From Membranipora membranacea (Eukaryota; Bryozoa; Gymnolaemata; Cheilostomatida; Membraniporidae), in contig OU612066.1 of assembly GCA_914767715.1 (NCBI GenBank), positions 749,001-813,000 on the forward strand: a DNA stretch of 64,000 nucleotides, read 5' to 3'. Of this stretch, positions 47,641-58,494 are shown piece by piece. The notes below the pieces were generated by a model. That model was not told the DNA's origin, ran no database searches, and was given only the letters and a program-made list of their open reading frames with translations. Every line of letters begins with the position of its first letter. Position 1 is the first letter of the stretch. The position numbers and the translations under genes are program-made.

Positions 47641-48545
47641 TGAAGACATTACAATTTATAATTCTCAAATTTGGTTTGTATACAACAAAAGGAACTATGG
47701 GCTCAATTATGTACAGTAGGGTCTACTTTTATTGTACACAAAAATTTCATAACCGGCTCAGTTTCTCCGTATTGAGTAAAAAATTGTAATCAAATCAGAT
47801 ACTGGGCAAATAACCAGTACTGAAATAATTAGCTAGAGCTAGCTGAAATGTGAGGATAAAAGTTTTCTTAGAGAGCCTTTCACTTATAGGCCGCTGCAAG
47901 ACTCTGACATGAAAACCTTACCGCTGAGAGTTTTCATAGTGATTTGCTTGTTCGACAATTTGCTATGTAACTGTGATTCTCATTACCAGTGAAAGTTTCT
48001 ATGGGGGGTGGGGGTGATCTGCACTGACATCGAGACTAGTAACATTGTATACCTCTGATAGTTTGAGTCTATTCAGTATGAGCACTTAAATAGTACCCAC
48101 CCCTATTAACTGAAATTTACTGCGGGTCGTCACCCCAAATCCCTTTTGATGGCACTCATGCAAAGTGAATTATTTCACTCTCTATTGATCAGAGATGTAC
48201 ATGCTAAAGTATATCACCTGATCAGTATGGGGTGATCCATACAAAGTCTAGTCCGCAACTTCTCAAAGCTAACGAAAAGAAGTCTGATCTGTCAAATATC
48301 CCGACCTGGCTACAAAGCTAATATCTTCAGTAACGAAAGAATAGAAATAGTCAGAGGAAGAGATGATAGCTAAGAACATTTCTAAATCACTATTGTCTAT
48401 TATATCACAATAATACTGCTTGCTCTGACACAAACAATGAACAATACATCAAAAACTTTAGATTGTTGCATAATTTGAGATCACAATGCCTACAACAAGG
48501 GCAATGGTTATAAATACAAGGGTTTTGTGATTGTATGGCGTAGGT
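47641..48545. other. Right part of unit 2, no gene
   Basis: Matches 35390-36300 of unit 1 with small changes. No exon seen on either strand. Confidence 0.5.
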
Positions 48546-48995
48546 CAGGGGTGCCCAACCTATGGCTCATGAGCCACCTCGGCTCATTTTGGCTGGCTCA
48601 TTTTAATATTTGCAAATTTCACGCGCCTTTTGGCGCGAATTTCATACATTCAATTCATGCATGTACATATGTGTGTAGAGTTGTCTTCTTGCAGACTTGC
48701 CAACCTTAACTTTCCAAAATGCTTAAAATATATAAAAATTTGCAAAATGTTTAAAATGCTTACAAAACTCCAGGGCGCCTCATATGACCAGAAATTGCCT
48801 CAAAAAAATTTTCGCGCTGCGCGCATAATCTCGCACGATGACTATGCTTTCATATTTTTGCCAGCGCTTATACATGAACGAATATGATACATATATATCA
48901 CTGACTGTTTCCATGTTGTCTACACATGAGGCAATGTGGTCAGCTCATTTGGTTTGATTGATGGCTCATGTGAGAGAAAAGGTTGGGCACCCCTG
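48546..48995. mobile_element. hAT-like MITE with 8-bp target duplication
   Basis: Ends CAGGGGTGCCCAACC and GGTTGGGCACCCCTG are perfect 15-bp inverted repeats. The element (450 bp) is flanked by GCGTAGGT on both sides (48538-48545 and 48996-49003). The CAGGGGTGCCCAAC end and 8-bp duplication are diagnostic of hAT transposons. Unit 1 has the undisturbed site near 36290-36308. No transposase frame; mobilised only in trans. Confidence 0.92.
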
Positions 48996-49012
48996 GCGTA
49001 GGTCATAATATA

Positions 49013-49263
49013 CTTGCTCAACAGTGCAGTTTCTTTGTGGAATTCCGAACCTATTCTCAGCTATGCATTGCCACAAACGATCAGTTCTAGTTACCATAGT
49101 TACCATATCAAAGTCAATATATTACATTCAGGGAGGAAAGACAAGGCACATGTACTATTATATCTGTCATAAAGCGGGATTAATAACACGGAGTTGTATG
49201 TACTGGAATAAAAGTAAGTATAGGCCTAAAATAAATAATATGCAATCAACTCCTTTGATGGTC
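49013..49263 (+). pseudogene. Broken copy of the GPCR last exon (TM6-TM7 piece) fused to unit start
   Basis: 49013-49129 matches 27070-27180 of the GPCR (CTTGCTCAACA, then codons for FLCGIPNLFSAMHCHKRS) with a small tandem duplication (GTTACCATAGTTACCATA). It then jumps to sequence matching 27662-27790, a deletion of about 480 bases. No acceptor or upstream GPCR exons are present, so it cannot encode a receptor. It is the start of a third, otherwise missing, duplication unit. Confidence 0.8.
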
Positions 49264-50790
49264 ACAGATCATCAATCTGTTCTGGTGACCCACACAGTAA
49301 TCTTAGTCTGTATTCTCTCAGTGTTAACAAATGCTATCTATATATTACTATCCCTCTGTCCAACCAACACATGGTCTCAGCTGGATTAAGGGTTATATTA
49401 GTACAGCACAACACCTGATCACTTTGTTCTATGAGACTGTGTATCCTATAGCAGAGTTTTAGTCATCAGTTACTTCCCTAACAGTCAGATTATCATGATA
49501 TTATGACCTGAGGATTTACGATGACAGCCTTTGGTCGACTCTCCGCAGTTTTGAAAGCCCAATCATTCAGTGATATTATACAGATCTTAAACTTGATACA
49601 GAGATATCATATGTAGACTAGTAGTGTACATATTTGTATAGACTGATATTAGGTACTGGGAGACTCTCAGCTCTGGGCGATCTAGCTGTAACTATATATT
49701 ATGTATGGAGTTTTATATTGTATACTGTGGTGCAAACCAGCTTTAACTATTCAGCAATACATTCTTATCCTTTCAATATCACATATACATTTACCGTACA
49801 GACAAGTACACAGTATAAATTACAGGACTTGTCTTCTCATACATTATGAGAAGATAATTACAAATGACTTGTAAAATTCGGATCTGTTATATATCTGATC
49901 TGGTTTTGGTCTGAATAGATTTGGTAGGAAAAAATAAAAGAATTTTGTTTCTCCCAGTTGTTACAGAGAATCAGTTGTAAGTTCAGCTGTTGTTATGGAT
50001 TAAGTCATGTAAATTAGCCTAGTCATGCAGCTAAACAAAAAAGAAGGCACGTGACAAGGCTACATGTAAATAACATTTTTTGAGAAGTAAAATGAGGGCT
50101 TGTTTGGCAGTGATGATGAGTTGAATAAAAAATAATATTTCCGAGAAAAGGGCATTTACTTTTATGGTTTTGGGGAGTAGCTGTGAGATGCAGTAAGAAA
50201 CTGGGCTATCTTCTATTTCTTTAGAAGTTTGCCAAAGCGTTGAGAGGTGAATTTAGCCCAATGATCTGACAGTATGTTTATTTTGCGCTGCTGCACATAT
50301 ACCCAAATGGGTGGGATATTATGTCCAAGTGTGCCATGCATGCATACACCTACATTGAGAACACAACATCAGGATTTTCATCACATGGCTAGATTTTCAT
50401 TACATGGCAAGAGTTCTTAACAACCAAAGGCCCATGTTGTGACCTTGACCTTGCCATAGTTAAAGTGTCATAAATTTATAATCAAGATAGTGGCTACAGT
50501 AGGATGAAAACTGCATGCAAGTTGAGATGAAACTGGTGCCAGCTTTTGATCAAAATGATGTGGTGTATATCAAGACTCGAGTACATAATGCAGCCCTTAC
50601 AAACAAACTCTCTACTAGATCAACAGGTTCCCACATTATGATCATAGTTCAACGTCCTGTTGTTACTTGCAACAAGTTAAGCGAGACTTGCATGCTGAAA
50701 AGGGTGCCATTTGTCATCGATGTTAGGTGACTTAAGAACTCACTGAAGTTTATTAGGCAGTATGATCACCAGCCTCACCCGACACCTCAT
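49264..50790. other. Gene-free stretch
   Basis: Unique sequence after the duplication. One short frame near 49290-49388 reads as a hydrophobic helix (VILVCILSVLTNAIYILLSL), but no exon chain supports it. Nothing else is recognised. Confidence 0.35.
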
Positions 50791-51117
50791 AGACCGGTGG
50801 CTAAACTAAGAGCTCATAGACCGGTGGCTAAACTAAGAGCTCATAGACCGGTGGCTAAACTAAGAGCTCATAGACCGGTGGCTAAACTAAGAGCTCATAG
50901 ACCGGTGGCGAAACTAAGAGCTCATAGACCGGTGGCGAAACTAAGAGCTCATAGACCGGTGGCTAAACTAAGAGCTCATAGACCGGTGGCGGAACTAAGA
51001 GCTCATAGACCGGTGGCTAAACTAAAAGCTCATAGACCGGTGGCGAAACTAAGAGCTCATAGACTGGTGGCTAAACTAAGAGCTCATAGACCGGTGGCTA
51101 AACTAAGAGCTCATAGA
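50791..51117 (+). repeat. 27-bp minisatellite, 12 copies
   Basis: Twelve tandem copies of a 27-bp unit reading CATAGACCGGTGGCTAAACT and then AAGAGCT. As 27 is a multiple of 3, one frame stays open and reads KLRAHRPVA repeatedly from 50797 to 51175. Point variants are scattered (GGCGAAAC, GGCGGAAC, GACTGG). There is no splice or family evidence that it is translated. Confidence 0.9.
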
Positions 51118-51276
51118 TATTACTTAAGGCCATGGAACTTAACCTGGAAGATATTTTTATCCGTAGTGTTTTACTAAAATTATCTATTTATTATTTCTCA
51201 TATTTCTCATGTTAACATATAATGGGATTGCTATGATTGTTATGATTGCTATTAGTCTGAGCCCCCCAGACTTTTG

Positions 51277-51306
51277 CCCCTCGCCCGACGGCCCCCCGGC
51301 GAGGGG
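51277..51306. other. GC-rich perfect hairpin
   Basis: CCCCTCGCC at 51277-51285 and GGCGAGGGG at 51298-51306 form a 9-bp stem with a 12-base loop, in an otherwise AT-rich region. Flanked by repeats of GATTGCTATGATTGTTATGAT. Confidence 0.6.
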
Positions 51307-51741
51307 ATTGCTATGATTGTTATGATGGGATTGCTATGATAAACCCATGTTATAAATTATACTTATGCCTCATACATTACACAAATACTTACAACAACAT
51401 CTGAGTCACAATAAATCTCAATCTGGAAGCCGTCATCATACGTTTGAGAACAGACAACTCAGCCTGTAGGTTTTGAGTGTCTCATTACTATATATTCCTC
51501 TATTGCGAGACATTATGCATGAACCTAATATATATTTATGACTTTGACTGTATTACAAATATTACATCTTCATGTGTTTTGCATATATTATTACATATAA
51601 CTGTTTGCACCGATAATAACAGGCTGGTCTCTAACACAAGAACAAACTAGTCAACCTGTTACCAAGTCTGTCTTCACAGAACTAGTCCGATGACTAACTA
51701 CAGACAAAACGACCACTCTTTATAACATAGCACAGACTACA

Positions 51742-51924
51742 ATGATAATGATATTACTGTGTATGAGTCACCTCTTGTTCTCAGGTATTCTAGTGTGCCA
51801 GCCTCTCCCCTCCCTCAAAGGAGACCTTGAAACCTTCTACAGCGACAGTCCCAGCCAAACCTCGGAGGAGATCTTGAGCCCCTCTACTGCCGCAGCCCTC
51901 CCCAGCCACATACACGTAATATAA
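51742..51924 (+). CDS. Possible first exon of a small secreted protein, unrecognised
   Basis: The 60-codon frame opens with a good signal-peptide pattern (MIMILLCMSHLLFSGILV) and continues with an acidic, Ser-rich segment (FYSDSPSQTSEE). A weak donor (GTAATA at 51917) follows CACATACAC, and TATAACA lies about 20 bases upstream of the start. No downstream exon or family match was found. It may be chance. Confidence 0.25.
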   Translation: MIMILLCMSHLLFSGILVCQPLPSLKGDLETFYSDSPSQTSEEILSPSTAAALPSHIHVI

Positions 51925-52946
51925 TCCTCATATGAGTAATCTAGCTGTCCTCATGAGTACACTGGTTGTACAGTAAACAGTAATAAGTTATAGAGTCCCT
52001 TTCCAAATCTCGACTTTTTTTTGTATTACTTTTTCGGTTTTTTGTTTGTTTTTGTTGTAGCATGCTACATATATATACATTTCTATTGCAACAACAATCA
52101 TCCGAAGATGTTCTCCCTGATGTGCAAAGAAACCAAATCAATTCAATGAAAACAAATGTTCTGACAATGAAAATTTAAATGTATAGAATTGTTGATGAAC
52201 GAAGATGTTGATGAAGCATTGGATGAAGGTTGTTAAAAGAAGTAGTCATATTATGAATTAAAAAGAAGTTTTCGGGTGGAAGCTACTTTTTGTTTGATTT
52301 GTGTGGATCCATGATAATGATAATATAATATATATATATATATAAGTAGTTGGTACAAAGGTATAAAATGATTCCTTAGTCTGCACTATCTGTTTGCCGC
52401 TATGTGACTGACTAATATTTGGCTGAGTCATGTCATTTATACCTTTGTACCCAGACTACATGTAAATATGTTGGCCATTAGAATGTCACCATCTGTTGCT
52501 GAGGTCAAGAGTAAGGGCGGTAGTTTGGGTTCTGTCTAAAGAGAGGGCCAGCTTATTAATTTATAAAGTTTGGTGGACTAATTAGTTTAGGGTGGATAGT
52601 TAAGGTGAGAGCAAGTTTCAATATAGGTTTTGTTTTACCTTAACCCTCCGGTGAGTCGAGACATACCTTTTCCCTGATGCGGTGATAGTAGCCATAATGC
52701 CAGGGATTTACAAGATGTTGCCAGCTGATTGTTTTGCCACATGTGTTATATTCATGTGCACTTCACGTATAGTCTGACAGGCTTACCTTGAATTCCCTAG
52801 CTTCAAATTTACGCAAAGACTGAGTATCTTGCTCTTCCCGCCTAATTAGCAACATCAGTATACCAATATCACTCATACACTCTGTTATATATCTCTCTTA
52901 ATGTCATAAGATAATGTCATAAGATAATGTCATAAGATAAAATAAG
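51925..52946. other. Non-coding stretch left of the foldback element
   Basis: No gene seen. Segments near 51935-51955 and 52380-52410 (GTCTGCACTATCTG...) have diverged matches near 56525 and 56710. Three copies of a 13-bp unit ATAATGTCATAAG lie at 52911-52938, just before the foldback element. Confidence 0.45.
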
Positions 52947-54307
52947 GTAATGTCAAAGACCGATCCGAATATCAACATATCATATACCGTTGGAAAGCTG
53001 CCGAGCTACTGAAAATGAATACCTGAACAAAAACTTGATTCAATGACGTTGCGTCATTTTAGGGAGGAAATGTGGCAGAAAACGCTTTTTTTGTCAAAGC
53101 ATATGGAGGAGTCAAGTTAAACGCAAGAAATTTCAAACCAGGTGGAATGCATACTTAGAGATTGCGTTCATCGTAAAATTTGATTTTCTTTGATATATGA
53201 CTAGTCTAAACTGACTTTTTACGTCACGCCATACAATGCACTTATTTTTGTGATGCCGTGAAAACATGTGAAATTTCAATCATTCATTCAGAACAGATCG
53301 TAGGCTCGAAAGAAAATTAATTATGATTTTCCCTTAGAGTACACTTCAAATGGCATACCTATTAACTTTCAACAAATTAGCCTGCATAATGCGAAAACAG
53401 TAGACTCTCAAATACAGTTAATATTTTTTGCAACTTTTGCATAACATCAAATGTGCTGTCCAAGTGACCATTATTGTGGCCAAACAAAGTTTTTTTGAAA
53501 GTTCTCACATACGAAGCCGCATTCATTAGCCATGGTGCACACAGAAGATGCCAAAAGATTTTTTCCCTGCATCTTCATTTTTCTTGAATTTAACGCAAAA
53601 GAATGCCAAAAAACAGCTATTATTTGGGACTTTTGAGGTGTTTTTGGCCATTCTTTTGCGTTAAATTCAAGAAAAACGAAGGTGCAGTGAAAAAATCTGT
53701 TGGCATTTCCTGCGTGCACCATGGGTAATGAAAGCGGCTTCGTATGTGAGAGCTTTCAAAAAAACACTGTTTGGCCACAATAATGGTCATTTGGACAGCA
53801 CATTTGACGTTATGTAAAAGTTGCAAAAAATATCAGGTGTATTCGAGAGTCTACTGTTTTCGCAATATGCAAGCTAACTTGTTGAAAGTCAATATGAATG
53901 ACATTTGAAGTGTACTCTCAGGGAAATTCATAATTAATGTTGTTTCGAGCCTATGATCTGTTCCCAATAAATGGTTGAAATTTCACATATTTTCACAGCT
54001 TCACCAAAAAAAATGCGTTGTATGGCGTGATGTAAAAAGTCAGTTTAGACTAGTCATATATCAGAGAAAATCAAATTTTACTATGAACTCAATCTCTAAG
54101 TATACATTCCACCTGTTTTCAAATTTCTTGCAATTAATTTGACTCCCCCATCTGCTTTGACAAAAACAGCCTTTTCTGCCTCATTTCCTCCCTTTAATGA
54201 CACAACGTCATCGAATCAAGTTTTTGTTCAAGTATTCATTTTCAGTAGCTCGGCAGCTTTCCAACGGTATATGATATGTTGATATTCGGATCGGTCTTTG
54301 ACATTAC
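52947..54307. mobile_element. Long inverted-repeat (foldback) element, 1.36 kb
   Basis: Left arm 52947-53614 and right arm 53638-54307 are inverted copies of about 670 bp with a loop of about 23 bases. The ends are GTAATGTCAAAGACCGATCC and GGATCGGTCTTTGACATTAC. The arms match closely along their length with scattered substitutions. No transposase frame; the open frames in it are by-products of the palindrome. Target duplications are not clear. Confidence 0.92.
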
Positions 54308-54329
54308 TTTACCGCATTACTTTACATCA

Positions 54330-54515
54330 CTTTACCGCACTCCCGTTGAACCCTCTCGATGTTTTTCTGAAGTGATACCTGATGTGGGGACCACACCTGT
54401 GCCACATATTCCAGTATAGGCTTAACAATAGTCTTGAAGGCAAGTGACTTCGTTTGAGAAACCCTAGTGCTTGGTTTGCCTTACCAATAATTCTACTGTC
54501 TGATATGGTTACTCC
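54330..54515 (-). mobile_element. LINE fragment, antisense
   Basis: On the minus strand, 54515..54380 encodes VTISDSRIIGKANQALGFLK across the start and then a broken frame with KPILEYVAQVWSPHQ. This is the post-RT region typical of CR1/Jockey LINEs. Short and frameshifted. Confidence 0.6.
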
Positions 54516-57500
54516 ATTTCAGAGGAGAATCAAGTTCTACTCAAGCTGCGAGAAGTTGGGATTGGTTCATAACCTAATTGAATTCGGATATCAGGTGTTG
54601 GCCTACCAACTTGAATGTGGACACACCGCCACCACAGTGGGAACAGACTTGTTCTAACACCACATTATGTAGTCCAAAACTCCCTGGTATTGTGCTCCAT
54701 AAGTATCAAGTTGTCTCCACTTTGTCAATTAAATAAACTTGAGTGAAATCTACTAAGCCACGCCCAAATAGCCTCCTAAGTGAACCGGATACAGTTTCCT
54801 ATTAACTTGGAAACATGTACACAATCTGAGAGCTGAATTTTGTACTACTTCCAAAACAATCCAATTCAGTCTTATATATATTAAACCAACTGATCCTTAC
54901 TTCAACAGTAAAAGAAGGTGATCTCCTTTTCAAGCCCTTAAAACAGGGAAATATTTTTTTTTATCTCTTATTCAAACCAAATGAAGAGGAAATTTATGTT
55001 CAAACCATTCTCCCTGTTCATGAATCAAACAGAGCGAACCTTTTCTCCAGAACTTGGAAAAAAGGTTTGCTCTTATACACAGTGAGTCAATATACAGCTT
55101 GGTTGGGGCAATGAACTCATACATTGGTTGGGGGAGGGTGCTTGGGCTGGTAAGATAGTGAAACAATGGTCCAATTGTGATGCTAATGACCTAAGGTCAT
55201 ACTGATAACAGTTCTAATGATTGCATTTATATCATTTATTGTAGTCATGGCTGGAATAGGGTGACCAACGAACTTGACTCTCACATCAGCGGGACTATAC
55301 GCTCTCATCAGACTTTGACCGCCTGGTAAGTCAGTGTAGAACTTGGATACAGTGTGATACTGATGGGGAGGAGCTGCCAAGTATTGGAAATCTACCTCTT
55401 ACTGACTGGTGCTGATACAACCTCCTGACATCATCATATAATATTGAAGAATGCGGCTGACTAATCTAGGTCGAAGTAAGTCATTAATATCTTAGACAAT
55501 GTTTCCTATAGTGCTACGATGATATGTAAGCTATGATTCAGCAGTTGTGAAGTTGGGTTCTATACAGGACATGACTAGGCCTACTCACAAGGCAGTCCAC
55601 TTAACATCACAGTCAGTAGACAAGTGCCCGATGTGCACTCGCGCTCAAGGTCACACATTACAAGACTAAACCAGTTCTGAATTGTACATAACATTAGTTC
55701 TATGACACCAAAGGTTAAGGGTGTTTTGATATCCATCCAAGTCTTTCATTTGGACATTACAAAATAAAGTAAAGTTATGCTGTAGATGTTGGATAGCCCC
55801 TGGGGGGCCGATGTCTGGGAGACATGTCCCCAAGACACCTATGAGAGTTGTATAACAAAAGGCTTTTTGTTTGGTGAACAGAGGAGTACAATGGCAGGCA
55901 AAGTTCTCAATTTTTGCTACACTAATTTGTGGGTATACTCAATCCACCCGCTGCTACAATACGTAGGAACCACTGGTAAAGGGTATTTTACAACTGTACT
56001 ATATTTTGTATTGATGTGTGGAAAGGAATTGGTCTACAAATAAGGCCTTAAGACTGCATACAAAGACTCAAGAGTCAAGACTGCCTCACAACACGTCCTA
56101 TGAGTCTTCATGCACCCGTCGTCAACGACTGCTCAAGGTGTCCTTTGAGAACTGATAAATTTATTGTAATTATGTCAAGTCGGTCTGTCATAATTGGGTC
56201 ACAGGGAAGAATGATGTAGCTCTTTAGTAGTATGAACAGAGAAGACAACTCCAAGTAACATGTAAAAAGTACATGTACAACAACAAAATGATAGGAATAC
56301 TCAACAGCAATTACACTGTTGTAACAGAAACTCAACTCAGAAACAGTAACTGGTAATAGTGACAGTTACTACCACTAGAACAGGCTAACCTGAAATCACT
56401 GTTACAAATATCTAACTTTCTCAAGCAAGATCTGTTTCAGTATAAAGCCATCAGTGGAGTGTCAAGTCCTCTTCTTTAACTGCCAGAATTTGGATTCATT
56501 TCATATGTTACATAATCCGCATAAGAGTAATCTAGCTGTCTTGTGAGAAGAAAAGTTGTCCAATACACAGCCTAAGTAGAATTTATTTCCCAATCCTGCA
56601 TTCTTATTTTTTCTATGAATTTTAGTTCCTTTGGTAGTTTAAGTGTTGATAATATGGTAGGATAATATGAACATAGTATTGTAGGTACTCAGTATGAAAT
56701 ATGATAGCAGTCTGCACTATCTGGTCTCCGCTGTGTGATCAACTGGTGTGTAAAATAGGAGTTGTCTTCACTTTATATGCGACTGAGACTGGGCAACTTT
56801 AAAGTAATATAATATGTTGACTATTACAATCTGACTTATATTTAATACAGTAACAACCGATAGTCTGTGTAGTATTTGGATAGATATACAATAGTCTGTG
56901 TGTGATAAGATCGATTACAATGACATCTCAGGGCATGCTATGTTTAGAATCAGTTGTGATCTGAATAGCGCCAAATATAATACCTGTTATTGTCTTATTC
57001 CAGCTTGGTTAACCTTCTACTCACAGTAGCCCTTTTACCTGGCTTATCATGAAATTATTCAGATTCAGACATTGCTGTAGTTAAGTTATATATACTGATA
57101 CGCTGCCCGCTCTTCTACATAGAGATCCTCCTGTTACTGACTGGTGCTGACACGACACTCTGTCATCAAACATTAATATGAAGAATACATCTGAGTAACA
57201 CAAGTCAGTGTAACACAGATCCCAGTAAGTTATTAGACAGATCAGACAGATCACATTCTCTTCACACTCAGAAAGATTAAAAATTACTTAATTGTATTTT
57301 TTAGGACAGGAAGAATAAGATTCAGATAAGCATCCCTCAGTCAGGTCAAAGAGTCCTTGTGTAAGATGAGGATCCTGCAGGGAGTACGGGTCTCACCCAG
57401 TAGGAAGAAAGATTGAAGCTTGCCACAGAAGAGAATATGTCAGAAGGTAAGGGTTATATGAAAGGAGTAAGATACTTAACATAATCAGTTTATAGTTGTG

Positions 57501-57894
57501 ATTCACTATGAGACAGACATTATACATGTGTAGCACAGGATTGATTATAGTCAGATGCCCTTCCCAGCCCCTCCTTATACGCCACAAAACTAACACCAAA
57601 GACCCGCTCTTTATCAAATGAGGTACTATTTCATTGCACAGAAAATCAACAATAACGTTCATCTTCTATGGCACAAAAGATGAACAAACATCAACTTGGA
57701 CGGCTGCATCGTCAAAAATGTGTGTCAGATTCCAACAAAGGGACAGAAAATATTGACCTTCTGTACACAGTCTGAATCTGCCTATCTGCTGAATGTGAAA
57801 CTCAGCCAACTTTCATTTGAGGAAATTCCCTCATATTATCAAAGAGGGAAGGCAGTAAATGCTGTTTTTATTGCAGGTAGCAAAGTTAAATCGC
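54516..57894. other. Gene-poor stretch with duplicated non-coding blocks
   Basis: No protein-coding exon was recognised. Two related blocks contain TTACTGACTGGTGCTGA (55396-55412 and 57133-57149), each followed 50-80 bases later by a donor-like GTAAGT (near 55474) or GTAAGTT (near 57228). They could be duplicated first, non-coding exons of the downstream LRR gene. 57305-57445 could be another 5' UTR exon (T-rich acceptor, then GAAG/GTAAGG). These assignments are guesses. Confidence 0.3.
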
Positions 57895-58390
57895 CATAGA
57901 CTTAATATAAACCTAGACAGGACACTATATGGAGCATTAGAATTGAGGCACTGAGGCATTAGATTGTGGGCGACGTAACGACATTGGAAGGTGCAGAAGC
58001 AATGATGATTTACTGTCAAAAATCCCGGTTTTCTGTCGATAACTTGATCAATTTGGATCGGATTTTGAGTTTTAAAAAGACAATAGATTTAGCAGCTTGT
58101 CTTGAAAGGTTTAATACTTATTTAAGGCAAAAGAATGTTGTGAGGAAGAGATAGCATCAAATTGATAACAAGAGGCTGCTGATCGTAAAGCAATTTTAAA
58201 AATTAAAATTTTTCAAATCAAATTCTGATCAAAATTGATCGAGTTATGAACAAATAACCTGGATTAAGGACAGTAAATCAATGATAGCATAATTGCTTCT
58301 ACACCTTCCAATGACATTATGTCGCCCCACAATTAAGTGCCTCACTGCAGCTGTATATGGTATCCTGTCTAGGTTTATTATTAAGTCTAA
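57895..58390. mobile_element. MITE with CATAGACTTAATATA ends
   Basis: The left end CATAGACTTAATATAAACCT with AGACAGGACAC is matched, inverted, by GTATCCTGTCTAGG then TTTATTATTAAGTCT at 58360-58388. A second pair of arms inside (GTGGGCGACGTAACGACATTGGAAGGTG... against CACCTTCCAATGACATTATGTCGCCCCAC) extends the hairpin. No coding. The same end sequence makes up the 35-bp palindrome at 62548. Confidence 0.75.
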
Positions 58391-58494
58391 ACAAGGAAAT
58401 TTTAGTAAAAATCCACCACAAGAGGTAGGAGCAAGATCCATTGAAATTGAAATATTTACAAACCCACTCCTTCAACAAAAAAACTCAGTTCAGT

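Larger units (their letters stand above)
36314..49010. repeat. Segmental tandem duplication, unit 2
   Basis: Second copy of the 27426-36313 block, enlarged to about 12.7 kb by a SINE-containing insertion at 36800-37300, an internal tandem duplication at 38790-39960, a LINE fragment at 40374-40920, a longer LINE with a nested MITE at 43500-44870, a SINE at 47383-47640 and a hAT-like MITE at 48546-48995. Gene order and strands are kept. Edges are approximate. Confidence 0.85.

Noticed and set aside
49264-49389. Hydrophobic frame ending at 49389 as a possible last exon of another membrane protein
   Set aside because: One helix-like segment only, no acceptor and no partner exon; it begins inside duplicated non-coding sequence.
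53471-53826. Two overlapping minus-strand open frames of 83 and 68 codons
   Set aside because: They lie across the loop and arms of the foldback element and resemble no family; by-products of the inverted repeat.
55183-55380. Minus-strand frame of 65 codons starting MAAPPHQYH
   Set aside because: Looks composition-wise like protein but has no recognisable family, no splice partner and no conserved neighbour.
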